Origin: Alphaproteobacteria bacterium
GTDB lineage: Bacteria; Pseudomonadota; Alphaproteobacteria; RF32; CAG-239
Length of the DNA stretch: 6,009 nt
Direction of reading: 5' to 3'
NCBI GenBank assembly: GCA_017557925.1
Contig: JAFYWO010000060.1
Span: forward strand, 1 to 6,009
Made by a program: the position numbers and the translations under genes. Below, in pieces: positions 5,586-6,009 of this stretch; positions within the stretch are counted from its first letter, which is position 1, and every line of letters begins with the position of its first letter. Under the pieces are notes generated by a model, which did no database searches, was not told where the DNA came from, and saw only the letters and a program-made list of their open reading frames with translations.

Positions 5586-6009
5586 CACTTTTCTTTAACT
5601 TATATTTTGTTGCGATTTTTTTTACGGCATCCTTTAAGGTTGATTGTTCTAATTCTTTTTTTAGTTCTTCATCAATGTCAATATTATCTTCAGTGTTTTT
5701 AAGCGGTGGAGATATGACAATTACCAATTCTCCCTTGATTGGTTTGTCTTCTATTTTTTTTATAACTTCTTCAATGTTACCAAAAATGCATTCCTCATAC
5801 AACTTTGTAATTTCTCTTACAACAGAAACTTCTCTGTTTGGCATTATTTCATTTATAATTTTAAGAGTTTTTAGGATTCTGATTGCTGTTTCATATACAA
5901 CCAAAGTAGAATTTACGAGTTTTAGTTCATCAAAAAAATCAAATCTTGCTTTTTCTTTATTTGGCACAAATCCTGCAAACATAAATCTGTTTGTAGGTAA
6001 TCCTGATAG
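5542..6009 (-). CDS. rsmI: 16S rRNA (cytidine(1402)-2'-O)-methyltransferase RsmI, C-terminal part; 5' end outside window
   Basis: RsmI uses S-adenosylmethionine to methylate the ribose of C1402 in the decoding centre of 16S rRNA. The frame stays open to the window's right edge, giving 155 residues. The Met at 5982 is internal, because the residues before it (LSGLPTNRF, 1-9) continue the family motif SGLPTDRF. Further matches are FAGFVPNKEKAR (11-22), TLVVYETAIRILKTL (35-49), VSVVREITKLYEECIFG (61-77) and GELVIVI (93-99), which belong to the second half of the tetrapyrrole-methylase-like fold. A charged helical C-terminus (about 112-155, DAVKKIATKYKLKKSDVYEKAL) has the small helix-turn-helix-like end usual in RsmI. 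The SAM-binding N-terminal half, about 130 residues, lies outside. The TAA stop (5542-5544) is inside yraN, so the two genes overlap and are very likely one transcript. Confidence 0.95.
   Translation of the reverse strand, partial: LSGLPTNRFMFAGFVPNKEKARFDFFDELKLVNSTLVVYETAIRILKTLKIINEIMPNREVSVVREITKLYEECIFGNIEEVIKKIEDKPIKGELVIVISPPLKNTEDNIDIDEELKKELEQSTLKDAVKKIATKYKLKKSDVYEKALKIKDISK

Overview
The window is a 6 kb stretch of AT-rich (about one-third G+C by eye) bacterial chromosome carrying mostly housekeeping genes. Several protein features point to an alphaproteobacterium. The PEP-phosphotransferase fragment resembles the nitrogen-type enzyme I (PtsP) of that class. It sits close to prfA, as is common there. 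The UPF0102 protein has the 'RTP.GEID' form of its nuclease-like motif that I associate with alphaproteobacteria. The strong A+T bias and short gaps suggest a reduced-genome, host-associated or gut-type lineage, but this is inference and I cannot name a genus.

Left block, + strand (1-2983): the C-terminal 300 residues of ptsP (5' end outside the window), a RodZ-like protein with a cytoplasmic helix-turn-helix domain, one membrane segment and a DUF4115-like tail, and complete prfA (release factor 1). The block closes with an 18-bp perfect hairpin that begins in the prfA stop codon. The hairpin is symmetrical enough to terminate transcription from both sides.

Middle block (3021-3407): a small minus-strand ORF for a 71-residue single-pass membrane protein, convergent with prfA, then a 168-bp AT-rich divergent intergenic region with candidate promoters facing both ways.

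Right + strand block (3408-5181): a Gfo/Idh/MocA-family NAD(P)-dependent sugar dehydrogenase, possibly of the UDP-GlcNAc 3-dehydrogenase type, followed 4 nt later by truA (tRNA pseudouridine synthase), probably co-transcribed and translationally coupled.

Right minus-strand block (6009-5178): the C-terminal part of rsmI (16S rRNA C1402 2'-O-methyltransferase, 5' end outside the window), overlapping a UPF0102/YraN nuclease-fold protein. The yraN and truA genes meet tail to tail and share a palindromic CTAG, so each stop codon lies within the other gene's end.

Three of the genes serve translation (prfA, truA, rsmI). The others cover phosphotransfer regulation (ptsP), cell shape or envelope (RodZ-like), nucleotide-sugar oxidation (Gfo/Idh) and a possible nucleic-acid role (yraN). 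I see no RNA genes, mobile elements, CRISPR arrays, phage or defence genes, and no convincing novel system. The points worth a second look are the small membrane protein, gene-order differences around prfA, the terminator and overlap architecture, and the dehydrogenase's substrate.
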